A stretch of DNA of 64,000 bases from Paraburkholderia bannensis NBRC 103871 (GCF_000685015.1 NZ_BAYA01000035.1:1-64000); one strand, 5' to 3'; positions 45,582 through 53,980 are shown, numbered from the stretch's first letter. Notes: generated by a model not told the origin, from the sequence alone. Made by a program: numbers and translations.

Positions 45582-46211
45582 TCAGGTATCACCTGAATTC
45601 CTTTCCCAACGGGATCCGAGAACGCGCCCGCAGAAGTTCCCTCGATAGAATGTGGGACTGTAGCGCTCAAGAACGTCTGCGCTGAGCGCCCCGAAAGTCG
45701 TCTCGGGACGATGTGCAATTCCTCTGCCCAACGCTTCCAGATAGCTGTTCGCAAAGTCTTCACCGCGTGGAAACTCTGCAAGAATGGCCTCCTTCTGGGT
45801 CACAGAAAAACGGTCGATACCATCACCGAAGAGATCGGCACGCACACCGTAGGCGAGAAATCGCGTGAGTCCACCCATCCGCTCCGGCAGGCCCGGGGTG
45901 GTGTGAAGGCTGATCGCATCCCACACGGCGGAACTATGGGTGTGTCTCACGCCTTCCCTATCGAGAAACTCCTTCGCGGCGTCTGCGCCGTCCAGCTCGT
46001 AACGTTGTAGCGAGTTCGCATAGCTCGAACTGAGTCCCATGTGGGAAAAATGGGCTGCAACAAAAAGCAGGTCGGTCGCCACGCGTATGTCCTGCCTGAT
46101 GGCCTCAAGCGAGGCAAAAGCAAACACTCTGCAGGCATGCCGCACGAGGACTGAGGGCAAAGACACTCGCGCAATATCGGAAGCATAGTGCGAGTATCGC
46201 CTGCGAGGCAT
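45582..46211 (-). CDS. HD-family protein (cyanamide hydratase-like) lacking the HD pair
   Basis: This protein of about 209 residues aligns by eye with the HD proteins that carry the segments HHSRRVF, FHDLGL and VWDAISLHTTPG. The first histidine is kept (VRHACRVFAF) and the third motif is kept (AVWDAISLHTTPGLP), as is the C-terminal PETTFG and FYRGNFC. The central pair reads FSHMGL, so both the His and Asp metal ligands of the HD motif are replaced. The start at 46211 is chosen because AGGAG lies 7 bases upstream. It is probably inactive as a metal hydrolase, or it has a new role. Confidence 0.78.
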   Translation of the reverse strand: MPRRRYSHYASDIARVSLPSVLVRHACRVFAFASLEAIRQDIRVATDLLFVAAHFSHMGLSSSYANSLQRYELDGADAAKEFLDREGVRHTHSSAVWDAISLHTTPGLPERMGGLTRFLAYGVRADLFGDGIDRFSVTQKEAILAEFPRGEDFANSYLEALGRGIAHRPETTFGALSADVLERYSPTFYRGNFCGRVLGSRWERNSGDT

Positions 46212-46453
46212 ATTCACTCCTGCTAGCTGAGTCGGGAATCCGAAAGTGGTTCGCATTTTCCTGGCCCCCCCCTAAGTGTCTCCTCCGCTGATCGACTGAA
46301 ATGGATAGTCAATCCGCGAATCTTTTGGCGAACACAATCTATCGGTTTCGTCCGGATAACGCATGGGCCGTCCGCTGATTTTTCATGAAAAAAGATTAAA
46401 TGCGCCCTTGCTTTTCGGGTAGGGATGCTCTGCACCCCGGCGCCCGTGGATTG

Positions 46454-46467
46454 TCCACGCACATGGA
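46454..46467. promoter_or_regulatory. TCCA-N6-TGGA operator before copy B
   Basis: TCCACGCACATGGA keeps the outer arms of the motif and sits at the same distance (87 bases) from the start codon as in copy A. Two bases of the inner arms differ from copy A, so the palindrome is weaker. Confidence 0.5.
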
Positions 46468-46553
46468 AGATCAATTCGCAGTCGCCATGTTTTTCTACGT
46501 CGTGCAGACGTTTATCGTTGCATCCATCAACACCCAACAACCCGGAGCAAATC

Positions 46554-47309
46554 ATGAGCAGGAAACTCGAAGGCAAGGTAGCACTGGTAACCGGCGCGAC
46601 GAGCGGCATTGGCCTGGCCGCAGCAAAGGATCTCGCCGCAGAAGGCGCGAAGGTGTACATCACCGGACGCCGTCAGGCCGAACTGGATGCCGCCGTCGAA
46701 ACGATCGGTCACGGCGCGCGCGGCGTGCAGGGCGATGTCACGCGTGACGAAGATCTCGACGCGCTGTTCGAGAAGATCCGCACCGAACAGGGTCGCCTGG
46801 ATATCGTCTTCACGAACGCGGGTGGCGGCTCGATGCTCCCGCTCGGCGAGATTACCGGTCAGCATTTCGACGACACGTTCAATCGCAATGTCCGCGCCGT
46901 GGTCTTCACGGTGCAGAAGGCCTTGCCGCTGATGCAAAAAGGCGGCTCGCTGATCCTGAACGGCTCGATCGCGGGCTCGACGGGTACGCCTGCGTTCAGC
47001 ATCTACAGTGCCTCGAAGGCCGCAGTACGTGCGCTGGCCCGTAGCTGGGTGCTGGATCTGAAGGAGCGTGGTATCCGCGTGAACGTGGTGAGCCCCGGCG
47101 CGACGCTGACCACCGGACTGGTGGAACTGGCCGGCGACACGAAGGAAGCGCAGGACGGGCTGGCGAGCTACCTGGCCTCGCTGGTGCCGATTGGACGCCT
47201 GGCTGACCCGTCGGAGATCGCCAAGGTCGTGACCTTCCTCGCCTCGGACGATTCGAGCTTCGTCAACGGCGCGGAATTCACCGCGGACGGTGGCCAGGCA
47301 CAGGTCTGA
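46554..47309 (+). CDS. Short-chain dehydrogenase/reductase, copy B
   Basis: This 251-residue SDR has the same active-site motifs as copy A (TGATSGIG, FTNAGGG, YSASK) and differs only by GVQG for GVRG and SPGA for SPGT. It keeps the same leader with the same start at 46554. It lies between the HD-family gene (divergent) and the F420-reductase-like gene, with no LysR gene adjacent. It therefore depends, if anything, on the LysR gene beside copy A. Confidence 0.95.
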   Translation: MSRKLEGKVALVTGATSGIGLAAAKDLAAEGAKVYITGRRQAELDAAVETIGHGARGVQGDVTRDEDLDALFEKIRTEQGRLDIVFTNAGGGSMLPLGEITGQHFDDTFNRNVRAVVFTVQKALPLMQKGGSLILNGSIAGSTGTPAFSIYSASKAAVRALARSWVLDLKERGIRVNVVSPGATLTTGLVELAGDTKEAQDGLASYLASLVPIGRLADPSEIAKVVTFLASDDSSFVNGAEFTADGGQAQV

Positions 47310-47402
47310 GCTTCCGATACGCCTCATCCCGCCGGGGTTAGCAAGACCGGCAAAGACGGCCACCTCGCCGGGATGAATTGCGAAATTCAGATGAAAATTG
47401 CT

Positions 47403-48002
47403 ATGAAAATCGGATTCATCGGCGCGGCTAACCTGGCGCAAACATACTCAAAACACTTGCTTCGCAGCGGGCATTCGGTTGTTTTTAGCAACAGGCTGGG
47501 GCCAGACACGCTGGCTTCACTCGTTGAGTCCTTCGGCCCGCGCGCTTCTGCAGCATCGGTCGAAAACGCAGCAAAAGCCGAAGTGGTTGTCCTGGCGTTG
47601 CCGTGGACACAACTCCAGTCGCTTCAGCACAGAGACATCGATTGGCACGGTCGAATTGTTGTTGACGCAACGAACGCACTGCTCACCTATGCGCCCGATT
47701 ATCGGCGGGCAGACCTGGGGGGCAGGACGTCAAGCGAAATAGTCGCGGATATGCTGCCGGGCGCTCGGGTAGTAAAAGCACTCAACACGCTCTATTTCAA
47801 GGTGCTTGAACGAGAACCGGCTGAAGCAGGCGGCCGGCGAGTCATGTTTGTCTGCGGCGACGACAGCGAAGCAAAGAAGACGGTCTCGTCAATGCTGGCG
47901 TCAACGGGCTTTTGCCCAATCGACCTTGGCGACCTCGTGCAGGGCGGCCGGATCCAACAGTTCGGCGCACCGCTCGCTGGCCCGAATCTGTTGGCGTTGT
48001 AA
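47403..48002 (+). CDS. NAD(P)-binding protein, NADPH:F420 oxidoreductase-like
   Basis: This protein of about 199 residues has an N-terminal Rossmann motif (MKIGFIGAANLAQTYSKHLL) and the family follow-up VVFSNRLGPDTLASLVESFG and VVLALPWTQL. Bacteria such as this probably lack F420, so the true substrate is likely another small molecule with NADPH. The start at 47403 fits the motif. It follows copy B by 93 bases and may be cotranscribed. Confidence 0.85.
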   Translation: MKIGFIGAANLAQTYSKHLLRSGHSVVFSNRLGPDTLASLVESFGPRASAASVENAAKAEVVVLALPWTQLQSLQHRDIDWHGRIVVDATNALLTYAPDYRRADLGGRTSSEIVADMLPGARVVKALNTLYFKVLEREPAEAGGRRVMFVCGDDSEAKKTVSSMLASTGFCPIDLGDLVQGGRIQQFGAPLAGPNLLAL

Positions 48003-48094
48003 GCAATAAAGGCCCGTCTGCATGCATCCCGGATACGCTTGATTGCCCTATACCCCGTGTGGCGCACAACCCTGCCATATAAGCCGAGTCGCAA

Positions 48095-48265
48095 ATGAAA
48101 AGGCAAGTCTTCGTTGAGAACGAAGTCGATTCTCACGTTTACTACTGGGATCCAGGCCGCCGGGACTATGGCTGGCCAACACCCGCTTTGGAGCAGCTTT
48201 ACCGTGTATTTGGCCTGATCCACGAAGCCTGTAATCAGGGGGGCGATAGATTCAAAAAGGCCTGA
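48095..48265 (+). CDS. Small unknown protein
   Basis: This 56-residue frame (MKRQVFVENEVDSHVYYWDP start) has a balanced, protein-like composition with many aromatic residues and ends two bases before the stop of the convergent hipA gene. I do not recognise a family. No strong ribosome site is visible, so it may not be expressed. Confidence 0.35.
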   Translation: MKRQVFVENEVDSHVYYWDPGRRDYGWPTPALEQLYRVFGLIHEACNQGGDRFKKA

Positions 48266-48267
48266 AA

Positions 48268-49611
48268 TCAACCGCCCTTGCCCTGGTTTGCCAATAGTTC
48301 CGAACGCCCAATCACCTCTTTCCCATTTCCGGATCTGTCCGCATCGGAGAAGCCTGCCGCCTCGATGACCGGCGTCAGTTCCCGCAACGCCACTCGCGGT
48401 TTTGCGCTACGTAGCGACGCCATTCCGTCGTTCCAGGCGTGCAGCATTTGCTTCGCAACCCATCGCCACCGTGTCTCGTTTTTCGCCGCTTCAACGATAT
48501 CTTTTCCAGTCGACACGGCAGAATCGCACAGCGCCTCCACCATTTCCCGATATCGCCTGGGCGGGATGCCAAGTCGCGTATTGAAAAAGCGCTCCAGCGT
48601 CTTGCCGGCCGTCCAGGTTTTGCGACCATCGACGCTCAGCCCGGGTGGATTGTTCGCGAATCGCGGGTACGCTTCCGTGGTCACGATGTCGTACGCGGGC
48701 GTAAAGATGACGTCGTCGATACCCGAATAAAGCAGTGCAATATTTTTGGCGTGGCAGTCTGCGTTGCGTACGACGTAATTGGTAATGAGCAACCAGCCGA
48801 GTTGCTCGGCCTCCTGCCGCCAGTTTGCTGCGCTGATGTAGGGCTTCGTTGCGTTGATGACCTGCTCGGTTGACGGGCGGTATTTCTCATGCGGAGGCAG
48901 GCCTAACAGGCTGCAGGCGTCTTCCACGCCGTACGCGGGCGTCCCCTGTTCGTCGACGTCGAAGCGGTCTACGACGAGTACGCGACCGTCATCCGACATG
49001 GTGGTATTGGCAACCCGCGCAACACCGAGTCTCGCCAGCACCTGCATGGAGTAGTGTTCGTTGAAGCCAAGATACGGGGTCTGCTCGTCGGAGCCCTTGA
49101 TGATGTGCCGGCTGGTGCGCAGTGTCTGCTTGCCAACCGGTGCCTGATTCGAAGGCCTATCGGGTGCAAGGAACTTGGGCACCGCACCTGAAATGGCTGC
49201 GCGCGCGTAATACCGCACAAGCTCGGCAAAATGCGCCGTCGTCATGTCATCGTGCAGCAGACTTTTTAAATCGAGCGGTTCAAGCTCGCCGCCTGGAGCG
49301 GCCCCTTCAGACGTAACGGTTACGCGGCCAATGCCCGACCCGCCAATGACGGCCAGCAGTGAAAGATCCGTGCCGTCGAGATAAGGCCCGAACTCCTCGC
49401 GAATCACCTGCAGAAGAAAGCCCTCTGGCAGGTTCTGCCGAAAGAAGGGATGCAGGTCGCGAGGCCACACCCACGCATCCCCGCGTACGGGCATGGTCAG
49501 GCTGACAAAATCATCGGCAAGGGCGTCTGCGGCGTAGCGCATCGCGTAGTCGTCTGCCTCACGATAGAGATGGGCGACCAGTTTGCCTTTGACGTGTACA
49601 TGAAGACGCAT
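48268..49611 (-). CDS. hipA: HipA-type serine/threonine kinase toxin
   Basis: This 447-residue protein has the N-terminal HipA coupling domain and the C-terminal kinase-like HipA domain. The segments KQTLRTSRHIIKG (P-loop-like), GRVLVVDRFD, RNADCHAKNIALLYS (catalytic loop) and TPAYDIVTTEAYP (metal-binding Asp) are all present, so the kinase looks intact. HipA toxins phosphorylate glutamyl-tRNA synthetase in E. coli and slow growth. It starts 3 bases after the hipB stop. Here the target is unknown. Confidence 0.92.
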   Translation of the reverse strand: MRLHVHVKGKLVAHLYREADDYAMRYAADALADDFVSLTMPVRGDAWVWPRDLHPFFRQNLPEGFLLQVIREEFGPYLDGTDLSLLAVIGGSGIGRVTVTSEGAAPGGELEPLDLKSLLHDDMTTAHFAELVRYYARAAISGAVPKFLAPDRPSNQAPVGKQTLRTSRHIIKGSDEQTPYLGFNEHYSMQVLARLGVARVANTTMSDDGRVLVVDRFDVDEQGTPAYGVEDACSLLGLPPHEKYRPSTEQVINATKPYISAANWRQEAEQLGWLLITNYVVRNADCHAKNIALLYSGIDDVIFTPAYDIVTTEAYPRFANNPPGLSVDGRKTWTAGKTLERFFNTRLGIPPRRYREMVEALCDSAVSTGKDIVEAAKNETRWRWVAKQMLHAWNDGMASLRSAKPRVALRELTPVIEAAGFSDADRSGNGKEVIGRSELLANQGKGG

Positions 49612-49614
49612 GCA

Positions 49615-49875
49615 TTAGTCTCCCGCTGCGCGCTGCTCGGCAAGCACGTCGTCCAGCGTGCGGCCATGGCCGCGTTTGACGACTCGCAGATCAAATCCCG
49701 CTGCCTCAAGCAGGCGAACGAGTGCGGACACGCTCATGTCGCCACGTGCGAGCGTCTCCATGCGTGTCAGCGTCGTGCGCGCGAGACCGGCGCGCTCCGC
49801 GAGATCCTTTTGTGAGAGTCCTGCCTCGCGACGGGCCTCTCGCAGCATGTTTGCAACATCCGCCAGCGTTGTCAT
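49615..49875 (-). CDS. hipB: HipB-type helix-turn-helix antitoxin
   Basis: This protein of about 86 residues has an XRE helix-turn-helix (REARREAGLSQKDLAERAGLARTTLTRMETLARG) and a short C-terminal tail. HipB binds HipA and represses the operon. ATG 49875 is preferred; an upstream in-frame ATG at 49887 also exists. The tail (TLDDVLAEQRAAGD) could sit in the toxin. Four operator-like palindromes lie between the start and 50010. Confidence 0.9.
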   Translation of the reverse strand: MTTLADVANMLREARREAGLSQKDLAERAGLARTTLTRMETLARGDMSVSALVRLLEAAGFDLRVVKRGHGRTLDDVLAEQRAAGD

Positions 49876-50269
49876 TTGTAGCCCCAAGGCATCAGAAGTA
49901 CCAATGTTAGCCTGAATTGTAGCCCACAGGCTACAAAGGCAGCATTGAAAATGTGTCCCTTGGGATACAAAAATGCGGAACCAGGCAGAAAATGTGCCCC
50001 GTGGGCTACCATCGAATAGGGGCTGGCTAGCTGACCGGCGACACAGAAGATATGACCCGTGATGTTGCCCGGATTAGCGGCGGACAGAATGGAGTACTTG
50101 TGTGCGCCCTCTGCCCGCGATTCCAAAGGGCGTCTTCGAGCGTATCGGCAATGTGGATAGCGGGCGGATCTGATGCCAGGCCTGCCTCGTACAGGAGCCG
50201 CCCCCCAGCCCGGTTCGCCATGACGCCCCCCATTCCGCCCGGCGAACCGCCTACATGCGCCCGAAATCT
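49876..50269. other. Intergenic region upstream of hipBA
   Basis: This 394-base region holds the four hip operators (49877-50010). The rest, up to the 99-residue gene, has no credible frame or hairpin. Confidence 0.55.
49877..50010. promoter_or_regulatory. Array of four HipB operator-like palindromes
   Basis: Four 18-base elements share the pattern TGTAGCC-N4-GGCTACA. Site 2 (49917-49936, with one extra base per arm) is perfect. Site 1 (49877-49894) has two mismatches, site 3 (49952-49969) reads TGTGTCC and GGATACA, and site 4 (49993-50010) reads TGTGCCC and GGCTACC. Site 1 touches the hipB start codon. The centres are about 41, 34 and 41 bases apart. HipB is the likely binder. Confidence 0.65.
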
Positions 50270-50569
50270 TCAGTGCAAGAAATGGACGCTGCTAATGACC
50301 TCCTCATCGCCCTCTCCAGACGAGGCCTGATCAAGAATCGCACACCGGAAGTCGAACTTGACGCGAAGGATCGCGGATTCAATGCGTGCATCACCGCGAT
50401 GCCCCATCAGGCGCGTGTTGATCGCCTCGTCGACGGCTAGCATCGCCTGCTCGATGCTAGCCGGATCGTCGCTTTCGAATCCAACCTCGATCTCAACGCT
50501 CTCCAGCAAGTCCAGCGCTGTTGCAATGTCCTCGGAAGCGACAAATAGTGTCGTGGCATCTTCTACCAT
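50270..50569 (-). CDS. Small acidic protein of unknown function
   Basis: This 99-residue protein (MVEDATTLFVASEDIATALD start) is acidic in its first half and ends in VISSVHFLH. I do not recognise the family. A strong purine-rich ribosome site (GGAGAGGGGAA) lies immediately before ATG 50569, which favours this start over a longer frame. It is divergent from the DKNYY gene, 243 bases away. Such a small acidic gene next to a large unknown gene could be an immunity or accessory protein, but this is only a guess. Confidence 0.6.
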   Translation of the reverse strand: MVEDATTLFVASEDIATALDLLESVEIEVGFESDDPASIEQAMLAVDEAINTRLMGHRGDARIESAILRVKFDFRCAILDQASSGEGDEEVISSVHFLH

Positions 50570-50812
50570 TTCCCCTCTCCATTCGGTTATCCAGAACCTG
50601 CAGACAGTTGCGAGTTGCACGACTATCGTTGCACAACCAGAACAAAGCTGCCGGGCGAAGAAACGGATTTTGGGTTCGAAACAACGGACGGGTTGCTGTA
50701 CGCAAAGAAGCGAATAGAATCGAAGGTTCCAGCTGATCGTTGCGGTCGCCACCTCGGCGCGTGGCATCGCCATCGGGCAACGGCCGCCAGGGATCTCCCA
50801 GACCAAGCCTCC

Positions 50813-52039
50813 ATGCCTACCCCTCTCTCCGATGTCGCGGATCTGAAGCTGCGCCTGCGTGCGCTGTTTGACGAACCTGCGATCGAATTCGCGGACTACG
50901 CCAATTACGGCGTCACGTTCGTTTGGCCGGGCAAGGTAAAGGATCTCAAGGCCACGCTGCTGGCACGCACGGATGCATCGCACTGGAGCGGCGAAGCAGG
51001 ACACTGGTTCTACGAGTGCCAGCAAGAAAACTGGACGCTGTATTTGCGCGCCGTACCTCAGGCGGTGCTTTGCATCGCATCGGTGTTGTCGCTGCACGCA
51101 AGCCACATGGAGCAATACAAGCTCACGCCCGAGCAGCAGACTGCAACCGCCGCAGATGCCGCCCGCGCTATCCAGGCGGATCGCGACTGGGAACAGGAGC
51201 ATCTCACGTCCCTCACGTCCGCTACCCTCACCCCACTCGGCGGGCCGTTCTATAGTGACGGCAAGCGGATCTGGGTTCCCTATGGCGAAGACCCGTGCTA
51301 TCGCGCACTCAACTATCTCGATCTGGCCAGCTTCCGGCACGTGGTCGATCATTTCGCTGTCGATGCGGCCGGATTGCGCTATTACGCCCATGGGGCGTAT
51401 GACGCGTTGTCCGATGGGGCGATCATCAAAGGCGCGGATCCAGCAACACTGATCCGGCTAGGCGGCCACTGGTACCGCGATGCGCGGCAGGCCTACTACT
51501 TCGAATGGGACACGTGGCAGTTCCACGCGCCGATGGTCGTAAAGGCTGATGTCGACAGCCTTGAGTATCTGGGGGGCGCTTATGCGCGCGACGCCAGGAG
51601 CCTTTACTGCGCTGGCACACGCAAGCGCGCCATCATGGACGTCTCGCGCGTCGTGAGCCTTGGATACCGATACGCACGGATCGATGCCGACCTGCTCTAT
51701 GACGGCAAGATCGTCAGCCGCCCGGGCCCGATCGATGTCGATACCGCGCAAGCCGTCCGGGAGAATCTGCTGATCGACGCGCGCGGGCACATGCTGCTCG
51801 GCAATCGCTATCGCAAGCCGCTGCCGGGCATCGACGCACGCAGCCTGCGCTTCCTGACGCCGTATTTCGCAGTGGATGACCATCGCGTCTACTTCCTGAC
51901 CAACGCGAACCTGGCCGTGTGCGAACTGGCCGATCGCGCCACCGTGGAGGTCGCATCGCGCTGGCGCATCCGTGACCAGCATGGGCTGATCGACCTCCAG
52001 GATACTGGCGTCGTGAGGGTCTCGGACGATGCCGTGTAG
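50813..52039 (+). CDS. DKNYY family protein
   Basis: This 408-residue protein has repeated DKNYY-type units, in which a short strand is followed by D-x-x-x-V/Y-Y (for example GPFYSDGKRIWVPYGED, FAVDAAGLRYYAHG, YARDARSLYCAG and FAVDDHRVYFLTNAN). The N-terminal 130 residues form a separate domain of unknown type. DKNYY proteins are found in cell envelope and effector contexts, but their role is unknown. The start at 50813 fits the first sensible residue. It is divergent from the small acidic gene. Confidence 0.75.
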   Translation: MPTPLSDVADLKLRLRALFDEPAIEFADYANYGVTFVWPGKVKDLKATLLARTDASHWSGEAGHWFYECQQENWTLYLRAVPQAVLCIASVLSLHASHMEQYKLTPEQQTATAADAARAIQADRDWEQEHLTSLTSATLTPLGGPFYSDGKRIWVPYGEDPCYRALNYLDLASFRHVVDHFAVDAAGLRYYAHGAYDALSDGAIIKGADPATLIRLGGHWYRDARQAYYFEWDTWQFHAPMVVKADVDSLEYLGGAYARDARSLYCAGTRKRAIMDVSRVVSLGYRYARIDADLLYDGKIVSRPGPIDVDTAQAVRENLLIDARGHMLLGNRYRKPLPGIDARSLRFLTPYFAVDDHRVYFLTNANLAVCELADRATVEVASRWRIRDQHGLIDLQDTGVVRVSDDAV

Positions 52040-52095
52040 CGTTCTCTCGTCCTTGAGGATCGAAGCGCAGTGTAGACGCGAGCGGCAAGAGCGCG

Positions 52096-52419
52096 CTACG
52101 AAAGGCCGCCCATAAAGAACACAACCAAACCCGGCACGCAGAGGGCGATATGCAATGCGACGGCGGCCCAGGCCGGAACACGATTGGTGGGTGGCGCCGC
52201 ATTCGCGATTGAGTTCGCGGCCCATATGCCACCAATCACAGACACAGGCAGCAAGGCAAATGCAGACAGCGCAATGACTGCGCCCAAAGCGCCACCGGAC
52301 GTGACACCGCCGCCGGACGCCCACATTACAACAAAAAATATCGCAATCATTTCAACGACTGCGAGGCTCAGGGGCCCAACGCCGGTGTATTCCAGATCGT
52401 CGCTCGGTGAAACACTCAT
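52096..52419 (-). CDS. Small membrane protein of unknown function
   Basis: This 107-residue protein has three hydrophobic segments (LSLAVVEMIAIFFVVMWA, GAVIALSAFALLPVSVIGGIWA and AALHIALCVPGLVVFFMG) and an acidic N-terminal tail. It has no recognised family. It follows the 102-residue gene by 25 bases and converges on the DKNYY gene. Confidence 0.7.
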   Translation of the reverse strand: MSVSPSDDLEYTGVGPLSLAVVEMIAIFFVVMWASGGGVTSGGALGAVIALSAFALLPVSVIGGIWAANSIANAAPPTNRVPAWAAVALHIALCVPGLVVFFMGGLS

Positions 52420-52444
52420 TTTCTAGTTCTCAAGACATAAAATT

Positions 52445-52753
52445 TCAGCGTGCAGCGCTCGCCGACTTTTGGCGTTCGGCAAGACCTTTGCGACAGGCGG
52501 CGTAGCCCTGATCCGGCTGGTCTGCGCCATGCTCGCGCAGCCACGTCACCGCTTGCGTCGCGTCGAAGCAGCGCGCGATGGCCAGCGAGCTGAAGCCGTT
52601 CGGATCGGTGACCTTGAGGTCGAGCGCGACCGGCGTCGACGCAGCCCCCCTCAGCGCATGGCGTAGAGCCGAAGGTTGGCGCCGCGAGCGCTTGCCCGTA
52701 TAAGTTGTGCAGTCTGCAGAATCGATGCGCGTCGAATAGCTGTCGTGCTCCAC
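52445..52753 (-). CDS. Small unknown protein
   Basis: This 102-residue protein starts at a GTG at 52753 with GGAG about 12 bases upstream. Its second half (LKVTDPNGFSSLAIARCFDATQAVTWLREHG) looks like a folded domain, and its first half is basic and less typical. I do not recognise the family. It is 25 bases upstream of the small membrane protein gene, so the two form a likely operon. A fragment of a longer ancestral gene is possible. Confidence 0.5.
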   Translation of the reverse strand: MEHDSYSTRIDSADCTTYTGKRSRRQPSALRHALRGAASTPVALDLKVTDPNGFSSLAIARCFDATQAVTWLREHGADQPDQGYAACRKGLAERQKSASAAR

Positions 52754-53026
52754 GGCGGAGAATCTCCTGATTCAATTTGAGTATCGCTTCCAGATTCCAC
52801 TTTTATCTGGCTGGCAATATGAATGGCGGAACAATTCTAGCGACTCCAACGTAAATAATTCGTCTCTTCTTCTCCATTTAAGAAGAAAAACAGATATTTA
52901 CCCGAAAGGCATTATTTGAGCGGCAATGCAGAACGCGGTAAATATATCGATGACCTGCGCCGACATAAACCATTCATCGGCGCGACCCAAAGCAGACCTC
53001 CACATCATCCAATGCGCTGTCCACTT

Positions 53027-53905
53027 TTAAAGTGCCACGCGATGTTCTTTATTCTCTGCGGTTGTGGCAGGTGCCAGCATTAGCGGCTTGCCGTATCCGA
53101 AGCAGTGCTCCCGCTGCGGAAAGACCCCTTCGCGTACTTCGTTGGCGTATTGCTCAATCGCACTTTGCATTGCGATGTTGACCTCTGCGTAGCGTTTGAC
53201 GAATCGCGGTGTGTAGGCATCGAAACTCCCCACCATGTCTTCGGTCACTAGCACCTGCCCGTCGCAGGCGGCCGAGGCGCCTATGCCAATGGTCGGAATT
53301 TCCAGCGTTTCGGCCAGGTGTTTCGCGAGCGCCTCGGCAGTGCCTTCGATAACCACCGAGAATGCGCCTGCATCCTGTACAGCCAGCGCCGCTTCCAGGA
53401 TACCCTGCGCCGAGTGCGCATCCAGTCCCTGTGCCCTGAACCCACCAAATGCATTGAATTGTTGTGGCATGAGGCCGATATGGGCCATGACGGGAATGCC
53501 CCGCCCAGTTAGAAAGCGAATCGTCTCAGCCATCTCCTGGCCGCCTTCAAGCTTGACCGCCTGCGCGCCTGTCTCGACGAGCAGTCGCGCGGCGCTGCGG
53601 AACGCCTGCTCTGGAGATTCCTGGTAGCTGCCAAACGGCATGTCGATCACCACGCAGGCTCTTGTCGATCCCCGCACCACGGCCGCGCCATGCGCGACCA
53701 TCATGTCGAGCGTCACGCCCAGTGTGCTGGGCATGCCGTAAAGCACCATGCCGAGCGAGTCTCCGACAATGATGATGTCGGCTTGCGCATCGACGAGTCG
53801 CGCCATGGGCGTTGTGTAGGCGGTCAGCGAAACCAGGTTTCCGGCGCCCTTGCGTGCGCGTACCGCAGCCACGCTGAGGCGGCGGGAAGATGAATGTGTG
53901 CTCAT
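53027..53905 (-). CDS. panB: 3-methyl-2-oxobutanoate hydroxymethyltransferase (PanB), extra copy
   Basis: This 292-residue protein has the PanB TIM-barrel motifs: the metal ligands in IIVGDSLGMVLYG and CVVIDMPFGSYQ, the KLEGGQEM segment, the catalytic Glu in SVVIEGTAEALA, and GIGASAACDGQVLVTEDM. It is longer by about 25 residues than typical PanB proteins, with a Ser/Arg-rich N-terminal extension. PanB adds a hydroxymethyl group to 2-oxoisovalerate for pantothenate synthesis. No panC is near. It is divergent from an AraC gene, which suggests it is a regulated accessory copy. Confidence 0.9.
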   Translation of the reverse strand: MSTHSSSRRLSVAAVRARKGAGNLVSLTAYTTPMARLVDAQADIIIVGDSLGMVLYGMPSTLGVTLDMMVAHGAAVVRGSTRACVVIDMPFGSYQESPEQAFRSAARLLVETGAQAVKLEGGQEMAETIRFLTGRGIPVMAHIGLMPQQFNAFGGFRAQGLDAHSAQGILEAALAVQDAGAFSVVIEGTAEALAKHLAETLEIPTIGIGASAACDGQVLVTEDMVGSFDAYTPRFVKRYAEVNIAMQSAIEQYANEVREGVFPQREHCFGYGKPLMLAPATTAENKEHRVAL

Positions 53906-53980
53906 GGAATAGTTGGAGAAATGTGGAGACAACACGCTATCATGCGTGCCGCACGGGCAATTGCGCCTGGAGGACACCTT

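Larger units (their letters stand above)
46454..47309 (+). repeat. Inverted duplication, unit B
   Basis: This unit is the inverted partner of 35242-36097. Sequence after the stop codon and before the palindrome does not match unit A, so the copied segment is gene-sized with no visible insertion sequence ends. Confidence 0.9.

Noticed and set aside
35242..47309. Composite transposon bounded by the two dehydrogenase copies
   Set aside because: The repeats are a metabolic gene and its leader. No transposase, terminal repeats or target duplication are visible.
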